From NCBI GenBank assembly GCA_015709495.1, contig CP054189.1, positions 1,116,001 to 1,180,000 on the forward strand: DNA of 64,000 bases, given 5' to 3'. How positions within the stretch are numbered: the stretch's first letter is position 1; each line of letters starts with the position of its first letter. Shown here in pieces: positions 1-8,335 of the stretch. The notes beneath the pieces are model-generated. The model saw nothing but the letters and a program-made list of their open reading frames with translations, ran no database searches and had not been told where the DNA came from. Both the position numbers and the translations under genes were made by a program. The DNA is from Chthonomonadaceae bacterium. Its GTDB lineage: Bacteria; Armatimonadota; Fimbriimonadia; Fimbriimonadales; Fimbriimonadaceae.

Positions 1-768
1 GCCGCGTACGGAATGAAGCCTGTGTTCGAGTTGCAGTTCGTCGACTTCATCTCGCCGGGCTGGAATCAGGTTGTGACGAATCTGTCCACTCTGCGCTGGC
101 GAACGTTTGGCGACTGGAAATGCCCCTGCGTGATCTACGCGCCCTGTGGCGCTTACCTTCCTGGAGGCTCGCTTTGGCACTCGATGTCGGGTGAGGGATA
201 TCTTGCCCACACGACCGGGCTGAAGGTGGCGATGCCGAGCGCGCCCGAAGACGCTGCAGGGCTCTTCTGGACAGCGATCCACTCCGACGACCCTACGTTC
301 GTACTCGTGCCTAAGCACATCTTCCGTAAGCAGGCCGAGGTGAGCTCGGTCGAACCAGTTCCTTTGGGAAAGGCGAAGGTGCTCCGGGAGGGCGCCGACG
401 TCACACTGGTGACCTACGGCAATTGCACGGAACTGGCGGAGGACGCCGCGCGGCAACTCGAAGGCGAGGCGGGCGTCGAGATCATCGACATTCGTACTAT
501 CGTTCCCTGCGACTACGAAACGATCACTCGATCGGTCGAAAAGACCGGCAGGCTGGTCGTCGTATTCGAGGACAACCGCACGGCTGGGTTCGGGCAGACG
601 ATCGTCGCGGAGATGACCTCCATCCCCGAACGCTGGAATCTGTTCCTCTCGCCCCCGCAGGTGGTCGCCAGGAAGGACGTTCCTATCGGATTCAACCCCA
701 TCTACGAGTACGCGGCCTTGCCTTCGGTCGAGGATGTGGTCGCAGCGATCCGCGTTACGATGGAGTAG
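1..768 (+). CDS. 2-oxoacid dehydrogenase E1 component, beta subunit (5' truncated by window)
   Basis: The reading frame is open from the first base (A-A-Y-G before the first Met), so the N-terminus lies outside the window. The visible part has the thiamine-diphosphate transketolase-like pyrimidine-binding end (FELQFVDF, HSMSGEGYLAHTTGLKV, PSAPEDAAGLFWTAI) and a complete C-terminal transketolase domain (LGKAKVLREGADVTLVTYG; FEDNRTAGFGQTI). These are the signatures of the beta chain of pyruvate or branched-chain 2-oxoacid dehydrogenase E1, which decarboxylates a 2-oxoacid with ThDP and passes the acyl group to E2 lipoate. The alpha subunit and E2 are expected upstream. The substrate (pyruvate or branched-chain) cannot be decided here. 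Confidence 0.88.
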   Translation, partial: AAYGMKPVFELQFVDFISPGWNQVVTNLSTLRWRTFGDWKCPCVIYAPCGAYLPGGSLWHSMSGEGYLAHTTGLKVAMPSAPEDAAGLFWTAIHSDDPTFVLVPKHIFRKQAEVSSVEPVPLGKAKVLREGADVTLVTYGNCTELAEDAARQLEGEAGVEIIDIRTIVPCDYETITRSVEKTGRLVVVFEDNRTAGFGQTIVAEMTSIPERWNLFLSPPQVVARKDVPIGFNPIYEYAALPSVEDVVAAIRVTME

Positions 769-791
769 CCCGTGGGCCAAGAAAAAGCAGA

Positions 792-811
792 GAGCCCTAG
801 TAAGGGGGCTC
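792..811 (-). terminator. Rho-independent terminator of the PEP-CTERM gene
   Basis: On the minus strand a GAGCCC/GGGCTC stem with an 8-nt loop is followed by a T-rich run (CTTTTTCTT, plus positions about 777-786). It lies 35 bases beyond the stop codon of the 846-1439 gene and 24 bases past the stop of the plus-strand E1 gene, so it may serve both. Confidence 0.6.
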
Positions 812-845
812 CCTGCCGCTGAGTTGTCGCTGAAGCGAAGAAGGC

Positions 846-1439
846 TTACGCCGACTTGCGACGACGGACGAGGGCGAGCGCCGCGAGTCCGAGCGCGCTG
901 AGAGTCGCCGGCTCGGGGACGGCCACGACCTCTAGGTTGTCCCAGTACATATTGTTGAATCCGGCATAGCCGATGTTATAGAACTGAACCGACAAGATCG
1001 GGGTCAGCGAGCTTACGCCGAGCGTCGCGAAATCAGGAATCGACTCCCAAGTGTCCCAAAACACATAGTCGGAATCGAGGATCGCTCCCGTTCCACCTGC
1101 GCCCGCGTAGGCGATCATGTAGAGGTCGTCCGCATCCGCGTTGTAGTCCGACGCTTGGATGCTGGCGCTGTAAATGGCGACGGAGAAGTCGACCGTCACC
1201 GGAGTCGCCGAACTCGTATACGGCAGCAACGACTGGGAACCCCACGAACCGACGCCGGGGTTGCCGACGATGTCCATTGGATCGCCACCCTGCGAGAACG
1301 TAGCGGTGACGCCGCCCGACGTTTCCGAGAATGAAGTGTGCGAGCCGCCGGCGACGGTCTCGAAGCCAAAGAGTTGCGCCTGGGCAGCCCCAAACGTACC
1401 GACGGCCACGCAAAGGGCCGCCAAACGAAGATTTCTCAT
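846..1439 (-). CDS. PEP-CTERM sorting domain-containing secreted protein
   Basis: A 197-residue protein with a signal peptide (MRNLRLAALCVAVGTFGAAQAQ) and a C-terminal PEP-CTERM tail: VPEPATLSALGLAALALV followed by RRRKSA. PEP-CTERM proteins are exported by Sec, processed by an exosortase and often end up in exopolysaccharide or at the cell surface. The middle part (residues about 25-170) is rich in Gly, Ser, Ala and aromatic residues, and I do not recognise a catalytic domain. The start was chosen at the ATG preceded by AAGGAGT seven bases upstream; longer readings would put 24 charged residues before the signal peptide. No exosortase gene lies in the window. Confidence 0.85.
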   Translation of the reverse strand: MRNLRLAALCVAVGTFGAAQAQLFGFETVAGGSHTSFSETSGGVTATFSQGGDPMDIVGNPGVGSWGSQSLLPYTSSATPVTVDFSVAIYSASIQASDYNADADDLYMIAYAGAGGTGAILDSDYVFWDTWESIPDFATLGVSSLTPILSVQFYNIGYAGFNNMYWDNLEVVAVPEPATLSALGLAALALVRRRKSA

Positions 1440-1485
1440 GTTGTACTCCTTTCGAAACGAGATAACACTCGGCGGCAAGGACCGC

Positions 1486-1500
1486 CAATAGGGAATTGTC
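1486..1500 (-). promoter_or_regulatory. Promoter-spacer element shared with another PEP-CTERM gene
   Basis: On the minus strand the sequence GACAATTCCCTATTG lies 46 nt before the start codon; the PEP-CTERM gene at 36952-37893 has GACAATTACCGATTG 37 nt before its start. In both cases a TTG-containing -35-like hexamer (TTGTGC, TTGCCA) stands 17 nt before the closing (T/G)ATTG(G/A), so the element spans the spacer and -10 of a putative promoter. Confidence 0.4.
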
Positions 1501-1569
1501 CGGCGGAGCACAAATCGTGAACTCTTTGTTGAGAAACCCGTAAAGTTATCGGGCTCGTAGACTGAGTTC

Positions 1570-2763
1570 TCAGTCGGCGACGGGTTGCGCAGAAACGTCG
1601 AGCATTCGATCGAGGGCTAACCTTGCGTTCGCTCGGACCTCGGACGGCACGGCGACCTCATTGACCACTCTGCCCTCCGCCAGGTTCTCCAAGGCCCAAA
1701 GCAAGAACGAAGGGTGGATGCGGTACATCGTCGAACACGGACAAACTTGCGGATCGAGGCAGAAGATCGTACGGTCCGGCATGGCCTTCGCCAGCCTTGA
1801 AACGAGGTTGATCTCCGTACCCACCGCCCACGTCGATCCGGTCTCGGATTGCAGGATCGTCTCGATGATGTACTGCGTCGAGCCCACGAAGTCGGCCTGA
1901 CGCACCACGTCCAACGTACATTCCGGGTGCACGATCACCTGGATCTCGGGATGCTGCTCCCTCGCTTGAGCCACCTGCTCGACGGTGAATCTCATGTGGA
2001 CGCTGCAATGGCCCTTCCACAGCAGGAACTTGCTCGAACGGATCTTCTCGGGGGTGTTCCCGCCCAACGGCTTGAACGGATCCCAAACGCACATATCGTG
2101 CTCGGGATCGAACCCCAGCTTGACGCCGGTGTTGCGGCCCAAGTGCTGGTCGGGAAAGAACAGAACCCGCTCGCTTTGCCCAAGCGCCCACTTCACCGCT
2201 GCGGGAGCGTTCGTCGAAGTGCAAACCGTCCCGCCTCTTTCACCAACGAACGCTTTGAGGTTCGCCGCCGAGTTGATGTACGTCACGGGAAGGACGGCCG
2301 ACTTCGGGCGCGCGGGGCTTGGCGGTGCGGGGTTTGAGGGCTGACGCTCCGAGGCGGCTACGGCGAACTCGCGGGTCTCCGAGAGCTCGGGCTCTCCCAA
2401 CACCTCTTGGATCTGACGCCAGGCGCTCTTGACCTGCATGATGTTGGCCATGTCGGCCATCGAGCACCCCGCAGCGAGATTGGGCAGGATCACAACTTTG
2501 TCGGTGAGAATGTCGGCGCTTTCGGCCATGAAGTGAACGCCGCAAAACACAATGTACTCGGCCTCGGGGCGCAACTGAGCGTCCTTGCAGAGCTTGTAGC
2601 TGTCGCCCATCAAGTCCGCGTGCTCGACGATCTCGTCGCGCTGGTAGTGATGGCCGAGGATCACGACGCGATCGCCCAGCTTCGCCTTAGCGGCTCGAAT
2701 CCTGGCGGCGATCTCGTCGCGGCTGAGCGCCTGATACTCCGAGGGAAGCGGAGCTTGGTACAT
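1570..2763 (-). CDS. nadA: Quinolinate synthase NadA
   Basis: NadA condenses iminoaspartate (from L-aspartate oxidase) with dihydroxyacetone phosphate to quinolinate in de novo NAD synthesis, using a [4Fe-4S] cluster. The three cluster cysteines fit the family positions: FCGVHFMAE, VCTSTNA and the C-terminal CPCSTM motif; HHYQRDE and HPEC are also present. At 397 residues it is longer than the usual 300-370, mainly because of a Pro/Ser-rich insert at about residues 140-160 (RQPSNPAPPSPARPKS). The start ATG follows AAGGAA. nadB and nadC are not adjacent. A candidate NAD+-I riboswitch and a promoter sit in its 115-nt leader, suggesting feedback control by NAD+. Confidence 0.93.
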   Translation of the reverse strand: MYQAPLPSEYQALSRDEIAARIRAAKAKLGDRVVILGHHYQRDEIVEHADLMGDSYKLCKDAQLRPEAEYIVFCGVHFMAESADILTDKVVILPNLAAGCSMADMANIMQVKSAWRQIQEVLGEPELSETREFAVAASERQPSNPAPPSPARPKSAVLPVTYINSAANLKAFVGERGGTVCTSTNAPAAVKWALGQSERVLFFPDQHLGRNTGVKLGFDPEHDMCVWDPFKPLGGNTPEKIRSSKFLLWKGHCSVHMRFTVEQVAQAREQHPEIQVIVHPECTLDVVRQADFVGSTQYIIETILQSETGSTWAVGTEINLVSRLAKAMPDRTIFCLDPQVCPCSTMYRIHPSFLLWALENLAEGRVVNEVAVPSEVRANARLALDRMLDVSAQPVAD

Positions 2764-2826
2764 ATTCGTTCCTTGTTTTTCCGGGGGCGATGACGAGGAA
2801 GCCTGGGTCCTTCGCCGGGTCCGGAC

Positions 2827-2871
2827 GGCTACAGCCTACGCACTTCGCGCTTCGGCGGGGTTGTTGTAACC
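2827..2871 (-). ncRNA. Candidate NAD+-I (nadA motif) riboswitch aptamer
   Basis: Read on the minus strand this leader segment is GGTTA, then CAACAACCCC (plus positions 2857-2866), then a GCC/GGC stem capped by a GCGC-GAA-GTGC hairpin, then TG, then TAGCC, which pairs with GGTTA. From memory, the NAD+-I aptamer has the same order: a short P1, the invariant CAACAACCCC strand, P2, a UG link and P1'. It begins about 6 nt after the predicted transcription start and lies 63 nt upstream of nadA, the gene class these elements control. The following 60 nt are GC-rich and could hold the second domain or the expression platform, but I see no second CAACAACCCC. Confidence 0.65.
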
Positions 2872-2883
2872 GCTCTTCCTCTT

Positions 2884-2913
2884 ATTATACGGTTCTCGGC
2901 GCGTTTCTTTCAG
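2884..2913 (-). promoter_or_regulatory. Sigma-70-type promoter of nadA
   Basis: On the minus strand CTGAAA (2913-2908) and a perfect TATAAT (2889-2884) are separated by 18 nt. Transcription would start near 2877, giving a leader of about 115 nt that contains the riboswitch candidate. It overlaps the region just after the dxs stop codon. Confidence 0.6.
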
Positions 2914-2918
2914 CCGGC

Positions 2919-4850
2919 TCAACGGTACGTCGCGTAGCCTGAACTCTGGTCGAGGAGTTCCAGCACCGCACTGACGATGCCCTTCGCATCGAGTCCGCAA
3001 TCGCCGCGAATCAGAGGCTGGGCGCCATGCTCGATGAACTGGTCGGGGAGCGTCAGAGTTCGGAGAGGAAGTCCTGCGAGCCCTTTGTCCGCCAACAGAG
3101 TTCGTACGCCTTCGCCGAATCCACCCGTCCGGACGTTCTCCTCGACGGTGAGAATCCGCCCTGATGCGGACGCCAGGTCGAGGATCGTCTCTTCGTCCAG
3201 AGGCTTGATCCACCTTACGTTGACGACTGCAGCGTCGATGTCTTCCTGCCCAAGCTGTTGAGCGGCCGCCCAAGCGGGGCCCACCATCGAGCCTAGGGCG
3301 AGAATCAGTACGTCCCTGCCGCCCCGCAGAACCTCCGCCTTCGCGTACTGTATGGGCGTTCGGGACTCGGGCAGCCCTTCGTCGGCGACTCCCCGCGGGT
3401 ACCGAACGGCGATCGGCCCTTGGTCGAAGGTCCTCATGAAGCGGGCCATCTCCTGGAGCTCGGTTGTATCGCGAGGAGCCAGCAACCTCATGTTGGGGAT
3501 GCAGGTGAGGTAGCTAATGTCGAACGCGCCGTGGTGCGTGGGGCCGTCGTCCCCCACAAGTCCGGCTCGATCCATGAAGAACCGAACGGGCAGGTTCTGG
3601 ATACAAACGTCGTGGAGAACTTGGTCGAAGGCTCGCTGGAGAAACGTCGAGTAGATGGCGCAAAACGGCCTGAGCCCTCCGGCGGCAAGGCCGGCCGCAA
3701 ACGTCACTGCATGTTGCTCTGCGATGCCGACATCGTAGTACCTATCGGGCAGTTTCTTGGAAAACCCGGTCAGCCCCGTTCCGTCGGGCATGGCGGCCGT
3801 GATCGCCACGACAGTTGGATCGGCTTCTGCGCATTCGATCGCTACGTCTCCGAAGGCTTGCGTGTAGGTGATCGGGCCCTGCGCCTTCACCAACTCGCAC
3901 GCTTCCAGGTCAAACGGCACGACGCCGTGCCACTTCCGGGCGTCCTCTTCCGCGACCTCGTACCCTTTCCCTTTGACCGTGATGCAGTGGACGAACACGG
4001 GTCCGTGGAGTTCCCGAACGTTACGAAAGACCTCGAGCAGCGTGGGCAAGTCGTGCCCGTCGATCGGGCCGATGTATTCCCAGCCCATCTCCTCGAAAAT
4101 CGTGCCGGTGTCTTCTGGCGCAAAGTAGTGCGTGAGCCCATGCCGAAGGCCTGCGGCCACCCGATGAACTGGGCCGGGCATCCTCTCGACGACATCCTTC
4201 GCCCGGTGAGCGAGGTCCTGCAGGACCGGGCGAGATCGCAATCGCGTGAAGTACGAGGTCAGCGCGCCGACGTTGGGCGCGATGGACATTCGATTGTCGT
4301 TCAAGACCACCGTAACGTCGGTCTTGAGTTCGCCCCCGTGATTGAGCGCTTCCCAACTCATCCCGCTGCAAATCGCGGCATCGCCCGTGACAGCCACCAC
4401 TTTGTGCTTGGCGCCCAGGCGATCCCTGGCCGCGGCGAACCCCAACCCCGCCGAGATCGCCGTCCCCGCATGACCCGCCCCAAAGATATCGAGCTCATGT
4501 TCCTCGCGGCGCAAGAACCCGCTGATGCCCTTGTACTTGCGGAGGGTATCGAATCGGGGCAGCCTTCCCGTGAGCAGCTTGTGGGGGTAAGCCTGGTGCC
4601 CGGTGTCCCAGACGACTTGGTCCGGCGGAAGCGTGTACGCGGCGTAGAGGGCCACGGTCAATTCGACCGTCCCCAGGTTGGAGCTAAAGTGCCCCCCGGT
4701 CTTGCTGACTTTGTCGAGGATCGCCTTCCGCACCTCGGAAGCGAGTTCGACCAGTTCCTCGTCCGAGAGCCCGTGGAGGTCCGCAGGATGTACGATTCTC
4801 TCCAGAATCGGGTACGCGCTCTCAACTGGCGATGTAGGGTCGTTGGACAT
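2919..4850 (-). CDS. dxs: 1-deoxy-D-xylulose-5-phosphate synthase
   Basis: DXS joins pyruvate and glyceraldehyde 3-phosphate with ThDP, the first step of the MEP isoprenoid pathway, and feeds thiamine and pyridoxal synthesis. The 643-residue protein shows the family order: N-terminal HPADLHGLSDEEL and GGHFSSNLGTVELTVAL; the ThDP/Mg site (GDAAICSGMSWEALNHGG, VVLNDNRMSIAPNVGAL); the central IDGHD; then the pyrimidine domain (DVGIAEQHAVTFAAG) and the C-terminal transketolase domain (VVNVRWIKPLD). The ATG before SNDPTSPVES gives the usual length; upstream in-frame codons would add an Arg/Pro-rich, unlikely segment. The Shine-Dalgarno match is weak. It stands alone, with nadA downstream in the same direction. 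Confidence 0.93.
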   Translation of the reverse strand: MSNDPTSPVESAYPILERIVHPADLHGLSDEELVELASEVRKAILDKVSKTGGHFSSNLGTVELTVALYAAYTLPPDQVVWDTGHQAYPHKLLTGRLPRFDTLRKYKGISGFLRREEHELDIFGAGHAGTAISAGLGFAAARDRLGAKHKVVAVTGDAAICSGMSWEALNHGGELKTDVTVVLNDNRMSIAPNVGALTSYFTRLRSRPVLQDLAHRAKDVVERMPGPVHRVAAGLRHGLTHYFAPEDTGTIFEEMGWEYIGPIDGHDLPTLLEVFRNVRELHGPVFVHCITVKGKGYEVAEEDARKWHGVVPFDLEACELVKAQGPITYTQAFGDVAIECAEADPTVVAITAAMPDGTGLTGFSKKLPDRYYDVGIAEQHAVTFAAGLAAGGLRPFCAIYSTFLQRAFDQVLHDVCIQNLPVRFFMDRAGLVGDDGPTHHGAFDISYLTCIPNMRLLAPRDTTELQEMARFMRTFDQGPIAVRYPRGVADEGLPESRTPIQYAKAEVLRGGRDVLILALGSMVGPAWAAAQQLGQEDIDAAVVNVRWIKPLDEETILDLASASGRILTVEENVRTGGFGEGVRTLLADKGLAGLPLRTLTLPDQFIEHGAQPLIRGDCGLDAKGIVSAVLELLDQSSGYATYR

Positions 4851-4998
4851 AAGTGTGTTGGAGGGACCGACTCCCGCCTGCTCCCAAGGATACCGCCGAG
4901 CGGCGCTGATTCGACAAACGCCGCCGTGCCCCGGTTCGTTCGGCGGCCTAGGCACAAACGGTTCGGCGGGTCGGCGACGAAATCTGAAAGACAAACTC

Positions 4999-5027
4999 TT
5001 GTACGGAGAGCAACTTCATGCAATACT
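4999..5027 (+). promoter_or_regulatory. Possible promoter of the response-regulator gene
   Basis: TTGTAC (4999-5004) and AATACT (5022-5027) are separated by 17 nt, about 30 nt upstream of the ATG at 5059. The rest of the 208-nt gap between the divergent dxs and response-regulator genes shows no repeat or RNA gene that I recognise. Confidence 0.35.
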
Positions 5028-5058
5028 TATCCATATTCCGGACAGACGCCTAAGGACG

Positions 5059-5502
5059 ATGCAGTCAAAGGTCTTTCTCATCATCGAAGACAGCCCCGAC
5101 GACGAGAAGCTCATGCGCCGAGCGCTGGAGTTGGTCGAAGAGCGAACCCACCTCGTGGTCGCGCGCGACGGCGCGCAGGCCCTTCAGCTTCTCTTCGGGC
5201 CCGAGGGGAACTCCTCTCAGCCGGTCATCCTGCCGACGGCGATCTTGCTCGATCTGAAGTTGCCGAAGGTCGGCGGGCTCGAGGTCCTTGCCGCCATCCG
5301 GGGCAGTAGCGTCACTCGGCACATCCCCGTGATCGTGCTTTCCTCCTCCGACGAGGAGCGCGACGTGGCAGAGAGTTTTCGTCTTGGGGCGAACAGCTAC
5401 ATCCGCAAGCCCATTCAATTCAGCGCGTTTCTCGACACGTTGCGTCAGATCGAGCGCTACTGGATGGTTCTGAACATCCCGTATTCGGCCGCTGGCAGTT
5501 AG
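5059..5502 (+). CDS. Single-domain response regulator (Rcp1/CheY-like)
   Basis: A 147-residue stand-alone receiver domain. The acidic pocket is EDSPDDEKLMRRALE near the N-terminus, the phospho-acceptor Asp is in AILLDLKLPKVGGLEVL, Ser/Thr in PVIVLSSSDEE and the conserved Lys in SYIRKPIQF. The EDSPDD start and long loop before LLDLKLPK resemble the Rcp1 subfamily that takes phosphate from phytochrome-like histidine kinases. There is no output domain, so it probably acts through a partner protein. The start was chosen at the ATG preceded by AAGGA; a longer frame overlaps the dxs promoter side. No histidine kinase is adjacent. Confidence 0.88.
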   Translation: MQSKVFLIIEDSPDDEKLMRRALELVEERTHLVVARDGAQALQLLFGPEGNSSQPVILPTAILLDLKLPKVGGLEVLAAIRGSSVTRHIPVIVLSSSDEERDVAESFRLGANSYIRKPIQFSAFLDTLRQIERYWMVLNIPYSAAGS

Positions 5503-5503
5503 C

Positions 5504-6415
5504 TCAGCCTTCGTCGAGGTCAGCTTCCAACCCGTCCGCCCAAGCCTTGAGCGCGGCGTCGGTATTGGCGTTGTTCCGAGGGAGCAGGTCGTAGCACGCA
5601 ATCCCTTCCCATCGTGCGAGGTCATGCCCGCCTTCCGCGATTTGGAAGGGAGCCTTACGCGACCCAAAGACTTCCCCCACTCGCAAGGTCCGGCCTAGGA
5701 GTTGAAGCTGGGAGGCCGAGAGGAGAAACGCTTGCGCGACCTGCGCCGACGCAAGGCTCACGTTCGTCATTTCCAACTCAGCCAGGTCGAACTTCGCCAG
5801 CCCACAGGTGTGGCAGGTGAGTTTGCCTTCGCGATCCTCAAACATTCGAACAGAAACGTGAAGGGCCGCGTCGACCGGGGAGTTATCGGGAGGCATCGAC
5901 TTCGCTTGATCGGGCAAGAGGTAGCGTTGAGCTAACGGGTCGGCGATCACGCCGTCGGTAAGTTCCGCCGTCCGCCGCGCAAGGTTCCAGAGGAAGTCGA
6001 GCGCCGGGTAAGTCTGGGGGTCGTAGCTCTCGAAGGAGAACTGCAGCACCATCCAGGTGCCCCGGATGCGGGCCAGGATCTCTTGGGGAAGGTGCGAGGA
6101 CAAGGGACTTCTCTCGACGGCTTCCGGCGAGAAACCCGCCTCGTCTCGCGGCATCACCATCAGTCTCAGGACGGTCTTGCGGTCGAGGGACGCCAGTGCG
6201 TAGATGCCCCGCACCATCGGCTTTTGGAGCGAGTCCTTCGAGGCTTGGTCGGAGAGCGGCGCCCCCATCCCGACCACGGCGCCCCCTTCGCCCTTCGGTT
6301 CAAGAATCTGCAACAGCGGGGGAAGCGTGGGCTTGCTGCTCAGGACCGTGAGGTAATAGCCCTTACTGAGGGTTACCGGGGGTTTCTTCTCCTTGGAAAA
6401 CGGCCAAAGACCCAT
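5504..6415 (-). CDS. Hypothetical protein, 303 aa
   Basis: I do not recognise the family. The protein lacks a signal peptide or membrane segment. It begins MGLWPFSKEKKPPVTLSKGYYLTVLSSKP, has a central part resembling DUF4261-type proteins of unknown role (FESYDPQTYPALDFLWNLARRTAEL; SVRMFEDREGKLTCHTCGLAKFDLAELEM) and an acidic C-terminus. It shows typical codon use and no paralogue here. TAGATT lies exactly 6 nt before the ATG with no Shine-Dalgarno, so it is probably a leaderless transcript. It lies convergent with the response regulator, one base apart, and in line with the TPR gene upstream. Confidence 0.7.
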   Translation of the reverse strand: MGLWPFSKEKKPPVTLSKGYYLTVLSSKPTLPPLLQILEPKGEGGAVVGMGAPLSDQASKDSLQKPMVRGIYALASLDRKTVLRLMVMPRDEAGFSPEAVERSPLSSHLPQEILARIRGTWMVLQFSFESYDPQTYPALDFLWNLARRTAELTDGVIADPLAQRYLLPDQAKSMPPDNSPVDAALHVSVRMFEDREGKLTCHTCGLAKFDLAELEMTNVSLASAQVAQAFLLSASQLQLLGRTLRVGEVFGSRKAPFQIAEGGHDLARWEGIACYDLLPRNNANTDAALKAWADGLEADLDEG

Positions 6416-6421
6416 TGCCAG

Positions 6422-6427
6422 AATCTA
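6422..6427 (-). promoter_or_regulatory. -10 box (TAGATT) for leaderless transcription of the 303-aa gene
   Basis: TAGATT on the minus strand is separated from the ATG at 6415 by six bases, so the predicted transcript begins at or next to the start codon. Confidence 0.45.
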
Positions 6428-6454
6428 TCCCTTCGGAGCGACGCGGCCGGACCC

Positions 6455-8293
6455 CTAACTGGGGATCTCGGCCAGAATCGCTTCAAGTTCTTCGTTGGGG
6501 CCGACGGCCTCCCGTATCTGCCGAGACAGCCCCACCGCCTCGTCGCGCCGCCCCGACCTGTGAGCGGCCAGAGCTAGGTTCACGTGGGCCGTCAGCGACT
6601 GGGGAAGGTTCACGGTCCCATATCGCATCATGTTGTAGGCTTCGTCGTGCTTCTTGAGGGCCGAAAGCGCCTTTAGAAGCTCGCCATAAGCCGGTTCGCA
6701 CCCTGGGAACAGGTCGATCACCCGCTTCGCAGCTTCTTCCGCTTCGGGGAAGTTCCCCAACTCGTTGTTCGCCGCGCTTAGCATCGCCCACATCTTCCAG
6801 TAGTCCGCCAGCCAGTTTCGCAGGGGCCGGAGGAGCCCGACCGCCGCGTCGGGGTCGCGCTGCTCGAGCTTCTCGCGCGCCTGATTGACCATTTCGGCTC
6901 TCCTCGGCTGCTCCAGTTCGATCAGCCAAGCGAGGGTCTGCGCCCGCGTGTTCGGATCGGGGTTCGTGGCCAAGACGTCTCGCAAGACCTTGGGAATCTC
7001 GAATTCGCGGTCGGCGAGCTTGAGCGTGTTGGCATATTCGAGCAGCAGTTGCGCGTCGGCCGGCGCGAGGTCGAGGCAATCCTCGTAGTAGTCCATCGCC
7101 CGGTCCAGTTCGCCCTTCTGCGCGAGGTATGGGGCGTAGTACCGTTTGATGAGGGCCGTGTCCTCCAGGAGCTCGAGCGCTTCTTCGAACGCCCGTTCCC
7201 CCTCGGCCTCCTGCTGAGTCTGGATCAGCGCGATCGCGTACTTGGCGTGGGCCTGCGCGTTTTGGGGCTGCCTCTGGACCTGCTCTTTCCACATCCCCGC
7301 GATTTCGTGTTCTCGGCCCGTCTGCTGGAGTACGGTGGCCAAGTAGTCGAGAGAAGGCTTCTCTTCCCCTTCGAGCTCGATGGCCTTGCGGAAATTCCTC
7401 TCGGCGTTGACGGGCATCCCCATCAGCATTTGGGACACCCCAAGCCGGGTCAGAAGGGCGGGCTCCGAAGGCTCGATCTGCACGGCTTTCTCGTACCATT
7501 CGGCGGCTTTGGAGGCGTTGTTGACCGCCTGAAAAAGCTCGCCCAGCGCGAAGTGAGCCCGGTAGTCGTCGGGGGTGCTTTCTGTGAGTTTGACGAGCGC
7601 GTCGTGGATCACGTTGAAATCGCCAAGTCGAAACTGCGCGCACAGCCGGCCGAGTTGCACGAGGGATTCGTAAGGTCCGAGAAACTCCGGGTCGAGCTCG
7701 TAGGCCTTCAGGAGGGCCTCGATGGCGGGCGCGGGCGAAAACTCCTTGGCGACGCGCCCGTTCGTCTGCTGGATGTACTGAACCGCGTCGTATCCCTCGA
7801 AGAACTGAAGGAACGACTCCGGGTTGTCCGTGCCAAAGTCAACCCCTCCGGACTCCATTTCCGCGGGCAGCGGGGCGTCTGCGTGCTTGGCGAGTTCCCG
7901 GACCAGCCGATCCAGCACCGAGAACAACCCCGGTAGCTCGAACTCGAACGTCTCGTCGAACAGGGGCTCGTCGTTGCTCCGTTCGTGAAACCGAAGCCGA
8001 AGCGAATAGGAGCCCTCGCCGGTCGAGGACAGGAGCCCATCCATGGCCCGGTCGACGTCCGACTGCTCGAAAAGCTGGCGAATCCAATCCGGTTCGAGGA
8101 GGGTGTCGGAAACGTTCACGTAGGCTGCGCGAGGGCCCTCCGCGTCCTCCACTTGGGCCAGAAAGCTCACGGGGTGGAGGTTCTCCGTGCCCGTCGAGAG
8201 CCGGACCAAATCGGACGCGAAGTTAGAGAACTGGCGTCCGATTCCGGGCTTGATGCCTTCGGACACGTTGAAGGGGAGAACGGCGAGCTTCAC
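6455..8293 (-). CDS. TPR-repeat protein, 612 aa
   Basis: A soluble-looking protein with an N-terminal region of about 180 residues (MKLAVLPFNVSEGIKPGIGRQFSNFASDLVRL) resembling the TolB-like/adenylyl-cyclase-associated domain found before TPR arrays, followed by many TPR units from about residue 230 to the end, for example DDYRAHFALGELFQAVNNASKAAEWYEKAV and EPALLTRLGVSQMLMGMPVNAERNFRKAI. TPRs mediate protein-protein contacts; the partner is unknown. The GTG start has no Shine-Dalgarno, and TACAAT lies six bases upstream of it, so the mRNA is probably leaderless. The downstream 303-aa gene lies 39 bases away and has its own -10 box. Confidence 0.82.
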   Translation of the reverse strand: MKLAVLPFNVSEGIKPGIGRQFSNFASDLVRLSTGTENLHPVSFLAQVEDAEGPRAAYVNVSDTLLEPDWIRQLFEQSDVDRAMDGLLSSTGEGSYSLRLRFHERSNDEPLFDETFEFELPGLFSVLDRLVRELAKHADAPLPAEMESGGVDFGTDNPESFLQFFEGYDAVQYIQQTNGRVAKEFSPAPAIEALLKAYELDPEFLGPYESLVQLGRLCAQFRLGDFNVIHDALVKLTESTPDDYRAHFALGELFQAVNNASKAAEWYEKAVQIEPSEPALLTRLGVSQMLMGMPVNAERNFRKAIELEGEEKPSLDYLATVLQQTGREHEIAGMWKEQVQRQPQNAQAHAKYAIALIQTQQEAEGERAFEEALELLEDTALIKRYYAPYLAQKGELDRAMDYYEDCLDLAPADAQLLLEYANTLKLADREFEIPKVLRDVLATNPDPNTRAQTLAWLIELEQPRRAEMVNQAREKLEQRDPDAAVGLLRPLRNWLADYWKMWAMLSAANNELGNFPEAEEAAKRVIDLFPGCEPAYGELLKALSALKKHDEAYNMMRYGTVNLPQSLTAHVNLALAAHRSGRRDEAVGLSRQIREAVGPNEELEAILAEIPS

Positions 8294-8299
8294 GAAGCG

Positions 8300-8305
8300 A
8301 TTGTA
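8300..8305 (-). promoter_or_regulatory. -10 box (TACAAT) for leaderless TPR gene
   Basis: TACAAT on the minus strand ends six bases before the GTG start codon at 8293. There is no ribosome-binding site between them. Confidence 0.5.
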
Positions 8306-8335
8306 CCAGTCGCGCCTTCTCCTCAGGCCGCTCGC

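Noticed and set aside
3420..5058. Long open frame antisense to dxs
   Set aside because: Arg/Gly/Val-rich composition without domains, exactly opposite a complete dxs; long antisense frames are common in GC-rich genes with few stop codons.
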